A stretch of DNA of 64,000 bases, from the NCBI RefSeq assembly GCF_021611515.1, contig NZ_CP090960.1:186001-250000 (forward strand), in the 5' to 3' direction. This DNA comes from Mariluticola halotolerans (GTDB taxonomy: Bacteria; Pseudomonadota; Alphaproteobacteria; Rhizobiales; Devosiaceae). This document shows positions 19,089 to 32,450 of this stretch, piece after piece (position 1 is the stretch's first letter; each line of letters opens with the position of its first letter). A program made the position numbers and the translations under genes. Under the pieces are notes generated by a model. It worked only from the letters and a program-made list of their open reading frames with translations, made no database searches and was not told the origin of the DNA.

Positions 19089-19913
19089 ATGGCAAAGCCG
19101 CGGCGTAATCCGGGACCGCTGGCGACGCTTAACCGTGTCTGGGTGTTGCATCGGCCGCTGTTTATTCGCGGGTTTGCCGGTGTCGCCTGCGCGGCGTTGA
19201 TCGCCTTATCGTTTCAGGCGCGGGGCGGGATCAGTCAGGCTGTTGTGACCATGAGCGAGGTCATGCAGGGTGAGTTTGCCGCGGCCGGTCTTGGTATTGG
19301 CGAAATCTCGATTACCGGACAGGCCGTGACCCGCGAGGCGGATATTGTCAAAGCGTTGGCAATTGAGCCGGATACATCGATCCTGAGTTTTGATGTGGAA
19401 GCGGCGCGGCAACGACTGACGGCATTGCCGGCGGTGACAGATGCGACAGTGCGCAAGGTTTATCCCGATCAGCTGACGGTGACGTTGGCGGAAAAGGAGC
19501 CGGTGGCCCGGTGGCGGACTGGCGATGGCCAGACTTTTATTATTGATGCTGCCGGATCACGGATTGGCACGGCTTTGCCGCTTGATGACAAGCTGCCTTT
19601 GGTGATCGGTGACGGGGCGGCGGACGATGCGTCGGTTATCATTCGCGCCTTGCAGCGTTACCCCGATATTTATGTGGGCCTCGCGGCGGTCAGCCGGCTG
19701 GCCGACAGGCGTTGGGACCTGATCTATAAAAGCGGGCTGCGTGTGCAATTGCCGGAGACGGGTATTGCGCAGGCGCTGGCGACCCTTGATGGCTATCAAA
19801 GAGATTATCGCTTGCTGGATCGTGACCTGTCACAGGTTGATCTGCGTGTGAGCGGCATGCTGGTTGTGCGCCCGGTTGAAACGGCACCGGAAGACGATAA
19901 AGCCGCGAGTTGA
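19089..19913 (+). CDS. ftsQ: Cell division protein FtsQ
   Basis: 274 residues if started at the ATG at 19089; an in-frame start at 19002, inside ddl, would add 29 residues, so the start is uncertain. A membrane span (~23-43) is followed by a POTRA domain at ~65-140 (ISITGQAVTREADIVKALAI) and the FtsQ beta domain (KVYPDQLTVTLAEKEPVARW). It bridges early and late divisome proteins in the periplasm. Position before ftsA is conserved. Confidence 0.93.
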   Translation: MAKPRRNPGPLATLNRVWVLHRPLFIRGFAGVACAALIALSFQARGGISQAVVTMSEVMQGEFAAAGLGIGEISITGQAVTREADIVKALAIEPDTSILSFDVEAARQRLTALPAVTDATVRKVYPDQLTVTLAEKEPVARWRTGDGQTFIIDAAGSRIGTALPLDDKLPLVIGDGAADDASVIIRALQRYPDIYVGLAAVSRLADRRWDLIYKSGLRVQLPETGIAQALATLDGYQRDYRLLDRDLSQVDLRVSGMLVVRPVETAPEDDKAAS

Positions 19914-19932
19914 GTTCGGAATTGAGTAAACC

Positions 19933-21243
19933 ATGATTACCAGCGCGATGACAGCGAGACTGAGGCCGGCACAGACCGGGCGGACCACATTGGTGACCGT
20001 GCTCGATATCGGTTCGACCAAAATGTGCTGTGTGATCGCGCGCCTTGCGCCTCGCGCTGAGGGCCGCGCGCTCAAGGGACGTACACATGCGCCTGAAGTG
20101 ATCGGCTTTGGCTATGGACCGTCATCGGGTGTGAAAAGCGGTGTGGTGACCGATCTGGAGAAGGCGGAGCAGGCTATTCGTTCGGTCGTGGGCATGGCTG
20201 AGCGCGGCGCCGGGATGACCGTTGAGTCGGTGATCGTCAATGTGACGGCGGGACGGCTTGGTTCGGAGACTTTCAGTGCTTCTGTGTCTCTGGGCGGGCA
20301 GGAAGTGGACAAGGCAGATCTGGCGCGGGTGCTGCGCGCGGTCAATGAACGCAGTGTGCGTTCGGAGCGCTCGATTATTCATGCGCTGCCGATTGGTTAT
20401 TCCCTTGATGGGCAGACGGGTATCCGGGCACCGCGCGGGATGGTGGGGGAAACCCTTGGCGTTGATGTGGCAGTGGTAAGCGCCGAGACGCTTGCCATGC
20501 GCAATCTGGAGCTGGCGCTCAATCGCTGCCATTTGCAGGTGGAAGCGCTGATTGCGACCCCTTATGCCAGCGGGCTTGCCGCGCTGGTGGATGATGAGGC
20601 GCAACTGGGCGTGGCCTGTATCGATTTTGGTGGGGCAACCACGACGGTTTCGGTATTCAATGACGGCCAGCTTGTTTATGCCGACGCGCTGGCGATTGGC
20701 GGGCATCACATCACCCTTGATATCGCGCGCCAGCTATCGGTGAGTGTGGCCGATGCCGAACGGATCAAGACATTTTATGCCAGCGTGTTGCCTGGACAGG
20801 ACGAGCGCGACCTGATTCCGATTGTGCCGGTTGGTTCGGCCAGTGATGAAGCGCCGAGCGCTGTCACCCGTGCGTCACTCACCCGGATTGTGCGGCCAAG
20901 GGTTGAGGAAATACTGACCGCTGTGCGGGACCGGATGCACGCGACCGGCATGATGGATGTGTGCGGGCACCGGTTTGTTTTAACCGGCGGGGCCAGTGAT
21001 TTGACCGGTTTGCCGGAAGTGGCGCGCCGGGTGTTGGCGCGCAATGTGCGGGCTGGCCGCCCGATGGGGATTGCCGGCCTGCCAGAGATGGCAAAGAGCC
21101 CGGCGTTTTCCACAGTCGCCGGTATGCTGATTTATCCGCAGGTTTGCCATCACGAATTTATCGAGCCGCGGGTTTTGCCCAAGCTTACTGGCACTGACGG
21201 GTATTTTTCCCGCGTGGGCAACTGGTTACGCTCAAGCTTTTAA
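19933..21243 (+). CDS. ftsA: Cell division protein FtsA
   Basis: 436 residues, actin-fold ATPase that anchors FtsZ to the membrane. DIGSTKMCCVIARL is the phosphate-1 loop; the SHS2 1C domain occupies ~95-170; DFGGATTTVSVF is phosphate 2; LTGGASDLTGL is the adenosine motif. The C-terminus GNWLRSSF is a short amphipathic membrane-targeting helix. The gene follows ftsQ by 19 bp. A 170-bp gap with regulatory signals separates it from ftsZ. Confidence 0.96.
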   Translation: MITSAMTARLRPAQTGRTTLVTVLDIGSTKMCCVIARLAPRAEGRALKGRTHAPEVIGFGYGPSSGVKSGVVTDLEKAEQAIRSVVGMAERGAGMTVESVIVNVTAGRLGSETFSASVSLGGQEVDKADLARVLRAVNERSVRSERSIIHALPIGYSLDGQTGIRAPRGMVGETLGVDVAVVSAETLAMRNLELALNRCHLQVEALIATPYASGLAALVDDEAQLGVACIDFGGATTTVSVFNDGQLVYADALAIGGHHITLDIARQLSVSVADAERIKTFYASVLPGQDERDLIPIVPVGSASDEAPSAVTRASLTRIVRPRVEEILTAVRDRMHATGMMDVCGHRFVLTGGASDLTGLPEVARRVLARNVRAGRPMGIAGLPEMAKSPAFSTVAGMLIYPQVCHHEFIEPRVLPKLTGTDGYFSRVGNWLRSSF

Positions 21244-21283
21244 GTGATGCTGCTGTTCTGGGGCGGCGTTCTATGGCTAACAG

Positions 21284-21299
21284 GGGGTAAATTTACCCC
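21284..21299. promoter_or_regulatory. Perfect 16-bp palindrome between ftsA and ftsZ
   Basis: GGGGTAAATTTACCCC is perfectly self-complementary and sits 41 bp after the ftsA stop. There is no T tract, so it does not look like a terminator. It may be a regulator site in the ftsZ promoter region. No known motif is matched with certainty. Confidence 0.5.
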
Positions 21300-21347
21300 A
21301 TATTCGATTTCCAAAATGCGGCTCTATTAACGATTTCCTGCAAATTG

Positions 21348-21363
21348 TTAGCTTTGGATTAAC
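21348..21363 (+). promoter_or_regulatory. Candidate CtrA-binding site upstream of ftsZ
   Basis: TTAG-N7-TTAAC at 21348-21363 matches the alphaproteobacterial CtrA consensus TTAA-N7-TTAA with one mismatch. It lies 51 bp before the ftsZ ATG in a 170-bp gap with several further TTAA half-sites (21327, 21382). CtrA control of ftsZ is established in Caulobacter; application here is inference. Confidence 0.45.
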
Positions 21364-21413
21364 GAATTGGCGCGTAAATCTTAACCAAACGTGCCACCCA
21401 GAAAGGGTCAGTA

Positions 21414-23021
21414 ATGACTATCAATTTAACGATTCCGGACATCCAGGAGCTCAAGCCGCGCATCACCGTGTTTGGTGTTGGGGGTGCTGGCGGCAACGCG
21501 GTCAACAATATGATCAATTCCGGGCTCGACGGGGTGGATTTTGTTTGTGCGAATACCGACGCGCAGGCGCTGGCGCTTAGCAAGGCGCAGCGCGTTGTGC
21601 AGCTTGGTGTTGCGGTGACCGAAGGCCTTGGTGCCGGTTCCCATCCCGAAGTTGGCCGTGCGGCCGCCGAGGAAAGCTATGACGAGCTCAACGATCACCT
21701 GAGCGGTTCGCATATGGTGTTTATCACGGCCGGCATGGGTGGCGGTACGGGTACAGGCGCGGCGCCGGTTGTGGCGCGGGCAGCACGTGAGCAGGGCATA
21801 TTGACGGTTGGCGTTGTGACCAAGCCATTCCAGTTTGAAGGCAATCGCCGCATGCGGCTGGCCGATGACGGGATCGATGAGCTGCATCGCCATGTCGATA
21901 CGCTGATTGTTATCCCGAACCAGAACCTGTTTCGGGTTGCCAATGAGAAGACCACATTTGCCGACGCATTCGCGATGGCTGATGAAGTGCTCTATTCGGG
22001 TGTGGCCTGCATTACCGATTTGATGGTCAAGGAAGGCCTGATCAATCTCGATTTTGCCGACGTTCGGGCAGTGATGCGCGGCATGGGCAAGGCGATGATG
22101 GGTACCGGTGAAGCCACCGGCGAGGATCGTGCCCGCCATGCGGCAGAAGCCGCCATCGCCAATCCGCTGCTCGACGATGTGTCGATGCGCGGTGCGCGTG
22201 GTCTGCTGATTTCCATCACCGGTGGTCGTGACCTGACGCTTTACGAAGTTGATGAAGCCGCCAGCCGTATCCGTGAAGAAGTTGATGGCGACGCCAATAT
22301 CATTCTGGGCGCAACCTTTGACGATACGCTTGAAGGCACAATCCGCGTGTCGGTTGTGGCCACGGGTACCGAGGCTGCCATGGTGCAGGCGATGGATCCG
22401 GTTGAGCCCAATGCGGCCCGGGCGATTTCGATCAGCAAACCTGAAGCCAATGTGCAGATGCAGGAATCACGGGTTGCCGAACTTGAAGATCAGGTTGAAG
22501 CGGCGATCTCCGAAGCGATCAAGGCGACCGGCCTCAAGGGTGGCGATGCGCAGGCTGATGACGGTGTGACGGTTGAGCCTTATGTGCCTTCCGCCAAGTC
22601 ACCGCAGCCGTTTGACGACATGCCGCAGATGAAGGAAGCGCCGATGCCGAAAGTGCATGTGCCTTCCCAGGCCGCTCGTCCCGATGTAAACCGCCGCATG
22701 CCGCGGGCTGAAGACCTGCCGCCGATTGGCCGCCAGGCAATCGAGCCGCGTGTTGAAGAGCCCCGGAACGCCCGGGCGCTGTTCAAGCGGCTTGGTTCGA
22801 AGGTTGGTTTGCACGTTGGTGCGGATGACGGCCATGATGCGCCGCGTGCCTCGAGCGATGATGCGGCAGCGCGCAGCGCGATTGAGGCTGGCGGTGCCCG
22901 CCCGACTCGCTCGCAGACGGAAGGCGCTGCCGGGCAGACCGACGCGCAGGGACGTGCAAATCCGCAACAGTCCCAGAAAGATCACCTCGAAATACCGTCG
23001 TTTTTGCGCAAACACGGTTAG
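21414..23021 (+). CDS. ftsZ: Tubulin-like cell division GTPase FtsZ
   Basis: 535 residues. The GTPase core is at ~10-325 with the tubulin signature [10 protein letters not shown] at ~109-118. The T7 loop and C-terminal subdomain follow. Residues ~330-520 are a long, low-complexity, charged linker, longer than in enterics but usual in alphaproteobacteria. The chain ends [10 protein letters not shown], the conserved C-terminal peptide that docks to FtsA. AAAGGG precedes the ATG. The preceding 170-bp gap suggests its own promoter. A strong terminator follows. Confidence 0.97.
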   Translation: MTINLTIPDIQELKPRITVFGVGGAGGNAVNNMINSGLDGVDFVCANTDAQALALSKAQRVVQLGVAVTEGLGAGSHPEVGRAAAEESYDELNDHLSGSHMVFITAGMGGGTGTGAAPVVARAAREQGILTVGVVTKPFQFEGNRRMRLADDGIDELHRHVDTLIVIPNQNLFRVANEKTTFADAFAMADEVLYSGVACITDLMVKEGLINLDFADVRAVMRGMGKAMMGTGEATGEDRARHAAEAAIANPLLDDVSMRGARGLLISITGGRDLTLYEVDEAASRIREEVDGDANIILGATFDDTLEGTIRVSVVATGTEAAMVQAMDPVEPNAARAISISKPEANVQMQESRVAELEDQVEAAISEAIKATGLKGGDAQADDGVTVEPYVPSAKSPQPFDDMPQMKEAPMPKVHVPSQAARPDVNRRMPRAEDLPPIGRQAIEPRVEEPRNARALFKRLGSKVGLHVGADDGHDAPRASSDDAAARSAIEAGGARPTRSQTEGAAGQTDAQGRANPQQSQKDHLEIPSFLRKHG

Positions 23022-23049
23022 TTTGCGAACGATTTTGGTTAAAGACATG

Positions 23050-23078
23050 CCGGCGCGACTTTCGCGCCGGTTTTTTTT
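23050..23078 (+). terminator. Strong rho-independent terminator after ftsZ
   Basis: A perfect 9-bp stem CCGGCGCGA/TCGCGCCGG with loop CTT is followed by eight T (23071-23078). It ends the long cell-wall operon 28 bp after the ftsZ stop. Confidence 0.92.
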
Positions 23079-23126
23079 ACGTTATCAGGACTCGGACGTA
23101 CAACCCGGGGGCGGAGTTGAGTAAGT

Positions 23127-24089
23127 ATGCATAAGCTTTCGGCGCGGCAGTGCACCTTGGCAGGTGATTTGGAATTCAGCGGGTTCGGGGTCCATAGTGG
23201 TGTACCGGTAACGCTCACTATCACCCCCGCGCCACCTGATACCGGATACCAGATCTCCCGCAAGATGGACGACGGCTCCATTGTTGGGCCCGTGGCTGTG
23301 CACTTTACCCGTGTGACACGCACGACGCTTTGCACCACGCTTGATCTGGGTGAATCGACCAGTATTGCTACAATCGAACATATTGTTTCTGCGTTGAGCG
23401 GCATGGGCATTGATAATGCCTATATCACGCTGAATGGCCTCGAATGCCCCATTCTTGATGGCAGCGCGATGCCCTATACAGCCGGAATCATGCGCGTTGG
23501 CATCCAGATCCAGCCAGCAGCACGCCGGTATATCAAGGTGAAGCGCGCGGTGACTGTGCGCAATAACGACGCCTTTGCTGCGCTTGAGCCGTATAATGGC
23601 CGCGTGCTTGATCTGGAAATCGAGTTTGACAGTGAAGTGATTGGCCGCCAGCGGATGATCTTTGACTGGACGCCGCGGCTTTATGCCGAAAAAATTGCGG
23701 CGGCACGGACCTTCGGGTTTGCGCGCGATCGCAAGGCGTTGCAACAGGCTGGCTATGCGCTGGGGTCGTCGCTGGAAAATTCGATTCTGGTGGAAGAGAA
23801 CCAGATTCTCAATCCCGACGGATTGCGGTTTGAAGACGAATTTGTGCGCCACAAGATGCTTGATGCGATCGGTGATCTGTCTCTGGCCCATGGTGGTCTG
23901 GCGATTTATGGCCGGTTCCGCTCCTACAAGGGCGGGCATGCGCTGAACGCCCTGGTGCTGAACAGCCTGTTTGCCAGTGAAGCCAATTATGAGATTGTGG
24001 CGGCGGAAGATCTGCCGCTGTCATTTGACGCGCTCGACGATTTGCCCGATGGTCTTGAGGTGAACTCGTATTTGCGGTCTGTGGGCTAA
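23127..24089 (+). CDS. lpxC: UDP-3-O-acyl-N-acetylglucosamine deacetylase
   Basis: 320 residues. Zn-dependent enzyme for the committed step of lipid A synthesis in the cytoplasm. Zinc ligands are seen in TIEHIVSALSGMGIDN (first His) and in the HKMLDAIGDL motif (His and Asp), with the catalytic KGGHALN late in the chain. It comes after the ftsZ terminator and so likely has its own promoter. The presence of lpxC confirms a Gram-negative, LPS-making cell. Confidence 0.96.
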   Translation: MHKLSARQCTLAGDLEFSGFGVHSGVPVTLTITPAPPDTGYQISRKMDDGSIVGPVAVHFTRVTRTTLCTTLDLGESTSIATIEHIVSALSGMGIDNAYITLNGLECPILDGSAMPYTAGIMRVGIQIQPAARRYIKVKRAVTVRNNDAFAALEPYNGRVLDLEIEFDSEVIGRQRMIFDWTPRLYAEKIAAARTFGFARDRKALQQAGYALGSSLENSILVEENQILNPDGLRFEDEFVRHKMLDAIGDLSLAHGGLAIYGRFRSYKGGHALNALVLNSLFASEANYEIVAAEDLPLSFDALDDLPDGLEVNSYLRSVG

Positions 24090-24171
24090 GCGCGCGATTT
24101 TACGCCACAGTTTTGATCTAATTTGTGTCTAGGCCGCATGCATTGTGGCGCGTAACAGGACAGGACATTTC

Positions 24172-25020
24172 GTGATTTTTGAGGCAAGAGCGGGATTGGT
24201 CGGACGTGCGGCACGCATGTTTGTCGTCGGTGCGATGATTGTAACGCTGAGCGCGTGTTCAGGGTTCAATCTGTTTGGCCCCAAGAAAATTGTTGAAGAA
24301 GAGGTGATTCCGCCCGAGATCCTTTATCAAAAGGCGCTCGACAATATGGATCGCCAGTATTTCTCGACCGCGCTTGAAGACCTCAAGAAGCTGGAACGGC
24401 AGCATCCTTATTCGGAATATGCCGAAAAATCCAAGCTGATGACAGTTTATGCCAATTTCCGTACCGGCAAGTATCCGGCGGCGATTCTGGCGGCTGACCG
24501 CTATCTGGCGCTGTATCCGTCTTCGCCGGAAGTGCCCTATGTGCTTTATCTCAAGGGCACGTCTTATTACGGGCAGATCAAGGATATTACCCGCGACCAG
24601 CAATTGGCGCAGGATGCGATTGATACGCTGCAATTGCTGATCTCGACCTATCCGAATTCGAAATATGTTGATGATGCGCGCGAAAGCATGCGGGTTGCCT
24701 ATGACCAGCTGGCGGGCAAGGAAATGTCGGTTGGCCGGTATTATCAGGGCAATGGGCAATACGGCGCGGCGATCAACCGGTTCCGGATTGTCACCGAGAA
24801 GTACCAGACCTCGACGCATATCGAAGAGGCCTTGTTCCGGCTGGCCGAATCTTATCTGACTCTTGGACTTGTCAATGAGGCGCGTACGGCTGCTGCTGTG
24901 TTGGGGCACAATTACCCCTCTAGCACTTGGTACGAAAGAGCCTATAAACTATTGCAGGAACAAGGGCTCAACCCGGAAGTCGTCGACGCGAAATTGTTCA
25001 GTCAGATGAAATCCGGTTAA
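24172..25020 (+). CDS. bamD: Outer-membrane assembly lipoprotein BamD
   Basis: 282 residues from the GTG at 24172, chosen for AGGAC at 24162-24166; an in-frame GTG at 24145 is an alternative. The signal peptide ends in a lipobox VTLSAC with the lipidated Cys at residue 29. The mature part is five TPR-like repeats (PPEILYQKALDNMDRQYFSTALEDL, HPYSEYAEKS...). It is a core subunit of the BAM complex that inserts beta-barrel proteins. The order lpxC-bamD-recN-ligA is common in Hyphomicrobiales. Confidence 0.94.
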   Translation: MIFEARAGLVGRAARMFVVGAMIVTLSACSGFNLFGPKKIVEEEVIPPEILYQKALDNMDRQYFSTALEDLKKLERQHPYSEYAEKSKLMTVYANFRTGKYPAAILAADRYLALYPSSPEVPYVLYLKGTSYYGQIKDITRDQQLAQDAIDTLQLLISTYPNSKYVDDARESMRVAYDQLAGKEMSVGRYYQGNGQYGAAINRFRIVTEKYQTSTHIEEALFRLAESYLTLGLVNEARTAAAVLGHNYPSSTWYERAYKLLQEQGLNPEVVDAKLFSQMKSG

Positions 25021-25044
25021 ACCCTTCTGGGGATTAACACCGGC

Positions 25045-28820
<3,776 letters not shown>

Positions 28821-28900
28821 CGGTTAAGCTTTTCGCCGCAAATGCGCCAATATCCGATGCGTAATTTCCGGGGCCGCGCCGTGCGGTTTTGGAGTCGGGA

Positions 28901-29362
28901 ATGAAACAAATCAAATTTGTTGTGGGGCTGTTTTTTCTGGTGGTGACGACCGGCGGGGCGTTTGCTGCGCCTACGTTCGAGAAGCCGGAGGCGCTACTCG
29001 ATTATGCCTACAAGCCTTATTCTACTGAGGATTTTCCCGATGATCCGTTTGAATTATTCTCAAGCGGGCTGCATGCGCTGGTAGAGGCGGATGCGGCGCG
29101 GACGCCTGTGGGCGAGATGGGGACGATTGATTTTGACCCGTTTATCAATGCCCAGGATTATGCCGGAATTGCCATGCGGATCGACCATATCCAGACCGAA
29201 GGTGACCAGGCGCTTGTTGATGTGTCGGTGGAGAATTTTGGCCAGCGGCAGGCGCTGGTTTTCAGTCTGGTGAATGAGGCGGGCAGCTGGCGGATAGACG
29301 ATATCGAGTCGCGGACGCCGGAATTTGCCTGGCGGTTATCGACGCTTTTGACGGAGAACTGA
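28901..29362 (+). CDS. Exported DUF3828-like protein
   Basis: 153 residues from the ATG at 28901. A signal peptide MKQIKFVVGLFFLVVTTGGAFA precedes APTFEKPEALL. The mature domain (~130 residues) has a helix with DYAYKPYSTEDF and a beta-sheet ending LVNEAGSWRIDDIE, the pattern of DUF3828/NTF2-like lipoprotein domains. No lipobox Cys. It acts in the periplasm with unknown function. It lies 80 bp after ligA and is closed by a terminator. Confidence 0.75.
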   Translation: MKQIKFVVGLFFLVVTTGGAFAAPTFEKPEALLDYAYKPYSTEDFPDDPFELFSSGLHALVEADAARTPVGEMGTIDFDPFINAQDYAGIAMRIDHIQTEGDQALVDVSVENFGQRQALVFSLVNEAGSWRIDDIESRTPEFAWRLSTLLTEN

Positions 29363-29372
29363 GGGGCTTTTC

Positions 29373-29394
29373 AAAGGCTGATGTAAGCCTTTTT
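29373..29394 (+). terminator. Terminator after the DUF3828-like gene
   Basis: AAAGGCT (29373-29379), a 6-nt loop and AGCCTTT (29386-29392) form a 7-bp stem running into T residues. It lies 11 bp after the stop codon. The remaining gap to 29486 holds a further inverted repeat (CCTGAAAC... GTTTCAGG) that may end the opposing pepP transcript. Confidence 0.7.
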
Positions 29395-29486
29395 GTCAGG
29401 CATGATTCAGCCTGAAACGCCCCGAATTTCAGCGCGGTTTCAGGGCTTAGCCAAGTGCCAAGGGCGCAAGCCCGCCTTTTTTGCGA

Positions 29487-31310
29487 TCAAAGGGGTGCTG
29501 TTGCCTGTTCCAGCCATGCCTTTACATCGCCGGTTACCCGGGACCCGATCTCGTTGAAGACGCGGGCGTGATAGGCGTTGAGCCAGTCGATTTCTGCGTC
29601 GGTCATCAGGTCTGCCTCGATGAGGCGGGTATCGATGGGGGCGAGGGTGAGGGTTTCGAACTCGAGATAGCCCTCGGCGATTTCGCTTTTGATGACGTGG
29701 ACCAGATTTTCGATGCGGATGCCAAAGGCACCGGCTTTGTAATAGCCCGGTTCGTTGGAGACGATGTGGCCGGCCTCGAGCGGTGACGCATAGCGCGGGG
29801 AAATGCCGATCGGCCCTTCATGCACACCAAGATAGGCGCCGACGCCGTGGCCGGTGCCGTGATTGTAGGTGACGCCAGCCTGCCAGAGGAACTGGCGGGC
29901 GAGGATATCGATTTGTGCGCCGCTGGTGCCTTTGGGGAAGCGGGCCATGGAAATGGCGATCATGCCCTTGAGGACACGGGTGTAGCGGTCTTTTTGCTCG
30001 GCGGTGGCGCTGCCGGTGAACAGGGTGCGGGTGATGTCGGTGGTGCCGGAGAGATATTGGCCGCCGCTATCGACCAGCATCAGCTCGCCGGGCTTGAGGG
30101 TGCGGTTGGTGTTTTCTGTAACCCGGTAGTGGACAATGGCACCATGGGCGCCTGCGCCTGAAATTGTGTCAAAGCTGATATCCACAAGGGTCTCGTCTTC
30201 GCGCCGGAAAGCTTCGAGCCTTGCAACGATGTCGATTTCGCTGAGTTTGCCGGCCGGGGCTTCCGCATCGAACCAGGCGAGGAATTTGGCCAGTGCGACG
30301 CCATCTCTATGATGGGCTTCGCGCATGCCGGACAATTCGGCGTCGTTTTTGATGGCTTTGGGCGCGAGGACCGGATCCGGCTTTTTGATCAGCTCGGCCC
30401 CGGCCTTTGTGAGCAGGTCGGCGACGGCCGCCGGGGCGGTGGCGGGATCGATCCAGATGTTCCTGTTCTTGTCAGCGAGGGTTTTCAGTGCGTCGGTGAA
30501 GCCATCTTTCGGGAAGAGGTCGGCAATGGCTTCGAGGGCGTTGTTGGCGTCGGGTGTCAGCTTGTCCGGGCTGAGGAAGAGTTTTGGTTCGCCGATGGCG
30601 GGGACGATGGCGAAGCCGAGCACGACGGGCGTGTTGGGCACATCATGGCCGCGCATGTTGAACAGCCAGCAAATGCTCTCTGGCAGGGTGAGGACCACCG
30701 CATCTGCCTTGGCGGCGACGAGGGTTTGCTGCAAATCGGCCAGCTTTTCGCTGGCGGTTTTGCCGGCGCGGTTGGCACCGAGAAATTCGATTTCGCCCGG
30801 CGGGGGTGCGGGACGGTCTGTCCAGACGCTATCGATGAAATTGTCGCCCGGGTGCAGGCTGGCGTGGCCTTCCAGCTTTTCGGTGAGACTGGCGATTTCG
30901 CCGGGTGTGTGCAGCCATGGATCGAAGGCGATTTTGGCGCCTTTGGCAAGATTGTCGCGAATCCAGCCTGCCGCCGAGGCGGGGGGGACTTCGACGATGT
31001 CGAACAGGCCGGTGTCGGTCTGGGCGGGAGCTTGCAGGGTATAGCGGCTATCGACGCAGAGCGCGGCTTTGTGCAGACCCGCAATGGCCATGCCGGCGGA
31101 GCCTGTGAAACCTGTGAGCCAGGCCAGCCGCTCTTCGCCCGGCGGGACCGTTTCGCCGCGATGGGCATCGTCCCGGGGCACAAGGAACGCGTCCATGCCT
31201 GCCTGTTGCAATGCCGCGCGCAAAGCCTTGAGCCTTGGGGCGACTTTGGCGGGGTCGGCCCGCTCGGTGAAGGACTGGAAGCGGGGGGCGGGGGCTATCT
31301 GGCTGGGCAT
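29487..31310 (-). CDS. pepP: Aminopeptidase P family metallopeptidase (M24B)
   Basis: 607 residues from the ATG at 31310; upstream in-frame ATGs at 31331, 31340 and 31349 are possible. It has two creatinase-like N-terminal domains, a pita-bread catalytic domain at ~300-540 and the C-terminal extension of the long, ~600-residue eukaryote-like form. Metal ligands appear in LVDSGGQYLSGTTDITRT (two Asp), GHGVGAYLGVHEGP (His), NEPGYY (Glu) and the later RIENLVH (Glu). It cleaves Xaa-Pro N-terminal bonds in peptides in the cytoplasm. The gene symbol is by family. Divergent from the 44-residue gene. Confidence 0.93.
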   Translation of the reverse strand: MPSQIAPAPRFQSFTERADPAKVAPRLKALRAALQQAGMDAFLVPRDDAHRGETVPPGEERLAWLTGFTGSAGMAIAGLHKAALCVDSRYTLQAPAQTDTGLFDIVEVPPASAAGWIRDNLAKGAKIAFDPWLHTPGEIASLTEKLEGHASLHPGDNFIDSVWTDRPAPPPGEIEFLGANRAGKTASEKLADLQQTLVAAKADAVVLTLPESICWLFNMRGHDVPNTPVVLGFAIVPAIGEPKLFLSPDKLTPDANNALEAIADLFPKDGFTDALKTLADKNRNIWIDPATAPAAVADLLTKAGAELIKKPDPVLAPKAIKNDAELSGMREAHHRDGVALAKFLAWFDAEAPAGKLSEIDIVARLEAFRREDETLVDISFDTISGAGAHGAIVHYRVTENTNRTLKPGELMLVDSGGQYLSGTTDITRTLFTGSATAEQKDRYTRVLKGMIAISMARFPKGTSGAQIDILARQFLWQAGVTYNHGTGHGVGAYLGVHEGPIGISPRYASPLEAGHIVSNEPGYYKAGAFGIRIENLVHVIKSEIAEGYLEFETLTLAPIDTRLIEADLMTDAEIDWLNAYHARVFNEIGSRVTGDVKAWLEQATAPL

Positions 31311-31452
31311 GGGACTGTTTCCGTTTCGCATGCCATGCATATTCGACATGGCTCATGTGCGTGTGCAAGGCTAACTAACTGAATCTTGTGCGCCTATATT
31401 CGTTTTCAGCAAGGGATGTTGATGTCCCTCTGTTTGAAGATGGAGACTGAAT

Positions 31453-31587
31453 ATGACCGAGAGCAAGAATTTTTTCCGTAACGTTTTTGACGCCATGATC
31501 GAAAGCCGGAGCCGTCAGGCTGCGCGCGAACTGGCCCAGCACCGCGAGCTGTTCAAGCTCAACAACGGTACTGACGACAAGCGCTAA
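31453..31587 (+). CDS. 44-residue basic small protein
   Basis: ATG at 31453 behind GGAG at 31442-31445, stop TAA at 31585-31587. The product begins MTESKNFFRNVFDAMIESRS and continues with RQAARELAQHRELF, almost all predicted helix with alternating basic residues. The FDAMIExRxRQA segment resembles the N-terminal part of DUF1127-like small proteins of Hyphomicrobiales, but the usual C-terminal part is absent; this likeness is inference. Its stop codon overlaps the stop of the convergent prmA (CTAA shared). Function unknown. Confidence 0.65.
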   Translation: MTESKNFFRNVFDAMIESRSRQAARELAQHRELFKLNNGTDDKR

Positions 31588-32450
31588 GGCTTTTCAAGGA
31601 TCAGGGTTGCCCATTCCTTCCGGGTTATCCGCTCCTTCAGGATCATGCCTTGCTGACCGTAGGCGGCGATTACACGCGCCGCCTGATGGGTTAGAATTCC
31701 TGACAGAATGATGGTTGCGCCGGGCATTGCCGCCCGGCCTATTGCCGGTGCGAGCTGGGCCAGCGGGCCCGCCAGTATGTTGGCGACAATCAGGTCGTAA
31801 GGGCTATTGTCGCTGATCAGCCGGTTTTCCAGACCCGTTGCTTCCACTGCTATAATATCGTTGGCGACACCGTTCAGCTGTGCGTTTTCTTTTGTGATGT
31901 GCACCGAGACCGGATCAATATCGCTGGCGATGACCGGCCGCCGCAGCCGCTTGGCGAGCGCTATGGCCAGAACACCTGTGCCTGTGCCCACATCGATCAG
32001 GTAGCGCGGCTTTTTCCGTTTCAGAATGCGATCTATCGCGATGAGGCAACCGGTGGTTGTTTCATGATGGCCGGTGCCAAAGGCCTGGGCTGCATCAATG
32101 TGCAGGGGTGTGACGCCCGGGGGCACCGTATCCTTGTCGTGGCTGCCGAACACATAAAACCCGCCTGCGGCGACCGGCTTCAGCCCTTCGAGCGATTTGG
32201 AGACCCAGTCGAAATCCGGGTCGATCTTTTCGACAGCGAAGCTGACCTTGCCGCCCAGCACTGTTCTGGCCAGGGCGTTGAACGCCTCTATGTCCGGCTC
32301 ATCCGTGCAGGTGGCCTCGAATACCCATTCCTCATTTTCATCCTCATGCGCTGATGCGGTGAGCGCCAGATCGTCGCGCTCCATGACCGCATCGACGAGC
32401 GCATAGGCCTGTTCCTTGGTCAGGGGGACGGAAATTTGCGATTGGGACAT
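31584..32450 (-). CDS. prmA: Ribosomal protein L11 methyltransferase
   Basis: 288 residues. It trimethylates lysines and the N-terminus of L11. The N-terminal L11-recognition domain (~1-105) is followed by a class I methyltransferase domain with GTGHHETT near 125 and the SAM motif DVGTGTGVLAI near 151, then NILAGPL near 220, the NPPY-equivalent motif. The stop overlaps that of the convergent 44-residue gene. Confidence 0.95.
   Translation of the reverse strand: MSQSQISVPLTKEQAYALVDAVMERDDLALTASAHEDENEEWVFEATCTDEPDIEAFNALARTVLGGKVSFAVEKIDPDFDWVSKSLEGLKPVAAGGFYVFGSHDKDTVPPGVTPLHIDAAQAFGTGHHETTTGCLIAIDRILKRKKPRYLIDVGTGTGVLAIALAKRLRRPVIASDIDPVSVHITKENAQLNGVANDIIAVEATGLENRLISDNSPYDLIVANILAGPLAQLAPAIGRAAMPGATIILSGILTHQAARVIAAYGQQGMILKERITRKEWATLILEKP

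Noticed and set aside
30309-31382. 357-codon + strand frame opposite aminopeptidase P
   Set aside because: The opposite strand carries the intact M24 metal-ligand motifs; this frame has no recognisable features.
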